Source: Ziziphus jujuba (Eukaryota; Streptophyta; Magnoliopsida; Rosales; Rhamnaceae). From it: a stretch of 64,000 bases of DNA. The notes under the pieces were generated by a model. That model did no database searches and was not told the DNA's origin. It saw only the letters and a list, made by a program, of their open reading frames with translations. Positions 60,580-64,000 of the stretch are shown one piece after another. Position 1 is the first letter of the stretch. Every line of letters begins with the position of its first letter. The translations under genes and the position numbers were made by a program. The DNA lies in the NCBI RefSeq assembly GCF_031755915.1, contig NC_083380.1, positions 16,697,001 through 16,761,000 on the forward strand. Direction: 5' to 3'.

Positions 60580-61460
60580 CCTTTTTATTGATAGAGTCTA
60601 TTCACCATTTAAAATAATAGATCATCCATAGAACAGCATCCTAGCTGAATCTTGCATAGATGTTGTATTAAAAGCCCCATCACAATTTACTTTAATATGG
60701 CCATAAGGAAGAGCTGCCCATTTAGTAATATGATTGACCTTTTGTTGTAATCTCCTTCATATATAACCCATTTAAGCTTGATAAATTTGATTCTCGCAAA
60801 ATTCCAAATGCACTGTAGAAGCCATCGTCAAAGTCATGTTAGTATTCTTTTCCATGGCTTTATGTATGAATTTATTTCTTGCTTTCTAGATATGCTGATC
60901 TAAATAACAAAAGTAACCAACTTTGGAGTTACCAATTTCCTTGCCATCTAGAAACATGTAAATTGTATCTTTTTTCCATTGGAGGAAATAAAGACGTATG
61001 TTACTGTCAATTGTAAAATCAAAACCCAAGCCAAACGATATACCGCCTTCATCCAATGGCACCCTATGAAAATAAATGACCTACTATTTCTATTTCATTT
61101 TTACATCTTGGGAATAATGCTTCATTTCCTATGTGTCTTCTCTACAAGTTTAAATTTGTAGGAAGCAAATCATATAAAAGCATCCACATGAAATAACAAA
61201 TTTTTGAAGCCACTATAAAGGTCTATAACTTCTTCTAAAAGGCAAAACTAGAGTGATGAAATGATGATGCCTCATCCGATTAAGGACCCCATTTCATCAT
61301 CCAATAAACGTTGGTAACATAACTTAATTGTAAGAGATTCATTCTTAGGGTAAGACCACAAAATTTTATCTTGTTCACTTGTACCTAAATACAGGATAAC
61401 CATAACTTTTTTCACAACCCAACTCAAATTAGATTATGTAATTTGATCAAATCCTTTCTA
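60580..61460 (-). pseudogene. LINE-type ORF2 C-terminal relic (zinc-RVT and RNase H-like)
   Basis: The minus strand reads LLPTNLNL then RRHIGNEALFPRCKNE and VGHLF (the zf-RVT block of plant LINEs). Then come KARNKFIHKAMEKN with its conserved upstream Trp turned into a stop, and TKWAALPYGHIKVNCDGAFNTT, the start of an RNase H-like domain. Several stops occur. It sits exactly between the truncated end of one G LTR and the start of the next (61506). Confidence 0.82.
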
Positions 61461-61505
61461 CCTTAACCTTCGATCATTTAAGTACGATAGCTTTTCAACT
61501 GCAAT

Positions 61506-64000
61506 TGTAACACCCAGTCCCGAAGTACACCGGAAATTTCTAAAATTTGACAAAGGTTGATCGGGTTTGACCGTCGTGATCGAGAAGAGATCAAATGTTG
61601 ACTTTTTGCTCCTGATGAAATTTCACATTGACCGAGATACCGTTACGAAGTACACGTTGTCACGAGTCCATAGACTAGTAGCACGTAAAACAGAGCTATG
61701 GTTTGAAAGTTATGATCAAAACAAGTTGAGGTCTAAACTGTTAAAGGGGTGCCGGAGTTGACTTTTTGTTCATACAAAGTTGAGTTTTGACTCATGCATG
61801 GTTGTGAAGTACTCATCGATACGAGTTCATATACTAGCAGCACGCTTAAATTGGATATCTGGTTAAAAAGTTATGGACATGCAAAGTTTTCCGAATACGG
61901 TAATATTTTAATATATTTTGATTTAAGTGAACAGTGTGTGCCATGTGTCGCATTTTCAGCCAATCCCGTGAGTGAACAGTATCACCCACGGGTGGCTTTT
62001 ATTTTAGCAAAACACGGGAGCCGGGGAGAGGAGAGAGAAAGAGGGGAGGAGAGAGAGAAAGAGAGAGCTAAAGAGAGAAACCAACCAGCCACCGCCGTTC
62101 ACCCATTTTCGGCCACCAGAACAGTACATGCACCATCCTAGCTTGAAACCCACCTAAAAACAGGCTGGCCAGCCAAAAATCACGACCAACTGACTGCCGA
62201 CGCGCTCGGATCGAGACTTTTTTTTACTGCGGCGCCGATTGCTTCAAACCCAGATTTCTCCCTATTCCGACCTCTGTTTGCCTCACCGCCGGTCCCGTTG
62301 AGTCACCCATTCCCCGATCTATCTTCCCACCAAAAATATTGTTGGTGGCCACCGGACACGCCGCCGGCAGTTGCAGATTCTGGTGACCACGGGGCTCATC
62401 GGGAAATTGACTTTTCGGCGAGTTTCCAGTTGCACCGCCCATCCTTTCCCACTAATTCTGACCCTCTGAACCCAAATCCGATGTCCACTTTCCTCAATTC
62501 ACGACGGATTGAGAGAATCGAGGACTTGAATTCCGAGAGCTTTCCGGCGAAATTCCAACCACATTGGGTCCGATCTCTGGGAAGTAAGACCAGGTTCGTA
62601 ATCCTCGTTCCATAAGCTTCGATTCAGTATATTATTCATAAATTTTGGTTAATGTTTGTGTTAAACCCCCCGGGTATCGAGTATTATTTATCTGAATAAA
62701 ATATTAATTTATTTGAATTGTGTAATATTGTTGTTCTAGGAGCATGTGTGTATCATGGAATTGATCCTATGGAGGATCTTGTTTGGATTGCGTGCTCAAG
62801 GTGAGTGACCCACCTTCGAAATTAATTTTGAGAGTCAAATTAATTATATTGTGATATTTTAATATTTGAATGTTTTTATTTTATGTTAATTGTTAGATAA
62901 ATTGTGAATTAAATTTTGATGCCCATATTTGAATAAATTGAAATATATGATTTTTGACAAATTATGGAAATCTGGATTTTATGACAATTTGATATTTAAA
63001 GTAATTGTAAAAGTAATATTATTTGATTTATTAGGGAATTTATTTGTGAATTTATTTTGATTAATAAAAAATGCATTTATATAAATTTATGCATTGTGGA
63101 AATTATTTTATGGTATTGAGGATTTGTGGAATTAAATTATATATGAAATTTATGTGGTTTTAAGGATATGTTGATTTAAATGGATTTTGAGGATTGGAGA
63201 AAAATATTGTTTTAAAGAATTATGTTTCAAAAATATTTATGCCATTGGAAAATTGTATATTTGAGTTGATGGAAATGAAAGTTGATGGATTTGAAAATTG
63301 TATAATTGTATCGATGGATTTTGTGATATGAAAAAAATTATATATATTATCGAAGTATTCATGCTGGTGATATTAAAGGAAAAATGTGGGATGTGAATTT
63401 GAAAAAATGGTATAATTTTCACGGTGAATTTTGGAAAAAATTATGTATTTTAATAATAAAATTGGTTTTTTGTTTTAGACGCACTCATACAGTACTGGTG
63501 TTCTGTACTGTATATGTGGATGAGCGCACAAGTTATAATGTCTCTCGTGAGTTGCCATTGAACCGAAGGCAGGCAAGTTTGATATTGGCCATAAGCCCCC
63601 CCCCCCCCCCCTCTCCATGGCCGGGTTGATGATTTAAGCAGCGGCGCTGTCGGGACGCCGAAGCGACCGTATGCAAGTTTCTCTCTTTAACCTCCCACCA
63701 GATGGTGCTCGGGACGCTGGGCATCATAGGGCATCACTAGTATATAGTGTGGTGCGTCAAGTATTATTTTTCTGATATAAATTTCAAATCCTAAAGTTTT
63801 AAAGTCATATTTGAATTAAATGTATTTATTCTAAAATGTATTTATTCATATTTTATGTCATTTATTTTAAATTAATATTTTTAAAACTGCATCTTGCCGT
63901 ATTTTTATTATATAGATTGGTTGAACATTTTAAAATGAATTTTTATAATATTTTTACCATTTAATTATAGGACTGTTTATAATTATTTAAATTATATTTT
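61506..64000 (+). mobile_element. G-type LTR, left part (runs off the right edge)
   Basis: It starts TGTAACACCCAGTCCCGAAG and follows the 4.1-kb solo LTR closely: two CGAGTTCATA motifs (61664, 61822), a GA microsatellite (62020-62080), a GC-rich block (62090-62620), a TATTAAAGGAAAAATGTGGGA block (63371), and the TGTCTCTCGTGAG to GGCCATAAGCC block (63539-63597) followed by a 14-base C-run (63598-63611). The right end lies outside the window. Confidence 0.85.

Noticed and set aside
1..64000. CRISPR arrays, bacterial operons, organelle DNA
   Set aside because: The tandem repeats seen have no spacer structure; the spliced plant gene and LTR retrotransposons identify nuclear plant DNA, and no plastid or mitochondrial gene was recognised.

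Overview
This window is plant nuclear DNA, almost certainly from a eudicot. The sequence is AT-rich. It holds one intact spliced gene with a GT-AG intron, encoding a CONSTANS-like B-box/CCT protein of the single-B-box group. Nearly everything else is plant-type transposable elements in various stages of decay. I cannot name the species from sequence alone.

Layout, 1-24 kb. A COL16-type gene lies on the minus strand (1481-3044, two exons). A 5'-truncated tandem copy of it runs off the left edge (1-228). The next 20 kb are AT-rich and gene-poor. They hold a foldback (6519-6643), a tRNA-type SINE with a 14-bp target-site duplication (7440-7708), a diverged tandem array with a period of about 0.8 kb (11.4-13.9 kb), a Helitron fossil (Pif1-like helicase remnant plus a hairpin/CTAA 3' end, 14.45-15.06 kb), an RNase H-like relic (about 16.1-16.6 kb), and a decayed coding-like stretch I cannot name (21.0-24.0 kb).

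Layout, 24-41 kb. An old Ty3/gypsy element ('A', minus strand) is split into pieces. They lie at 24.96-25.33 (integrase C-terminus), 27.73-28.20 (RNase H tail and integrase zinc region), 34.03-35.06 (RT C-terminus and RNase H), and 38.01-39.66 kb (RT, protease, Gag tail). Three insertions separate them: an LTR of family 'S' (25326-27724) that itself carries a Mutator-like long-TIR element (25951-27223); a complete but pol-deleted S element (28200-34030, TSD AACTC, PBS and PPT visible); and a 2.95-kb LTR of a second superfamily 'G' (35058-38009).

Layout, 41-64 kb. G-type LTRs dominate: a 4.14-kb solo LTR with a perfect TSD (41675-45813), decayed copies at 46.8-51.8, 52.9-55.06 (minus) and 56.03-60.58 kb, and one running off the right edge from 61506. 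Nested in them are a Cassandra-like fragment with a 5S rRNA-derived segment (47791-48235), a chimeric S-type remnant with TSD GCACT (49390-50745), and another S LTR (56816-59246) that itself holds a Harbinger-like element (57636-58961). Three copies of a roughly 0.8-kb unit 'R' lie between the LTRs. A LINE relic (60580-61460) sits between two G LTRs.

The only gene likely to function for the host is the COL16-like gene. The rest records repeated nested insertion, solo-LTR formation and deletion. All calls come from reading the sequence by eye; no database search was run.
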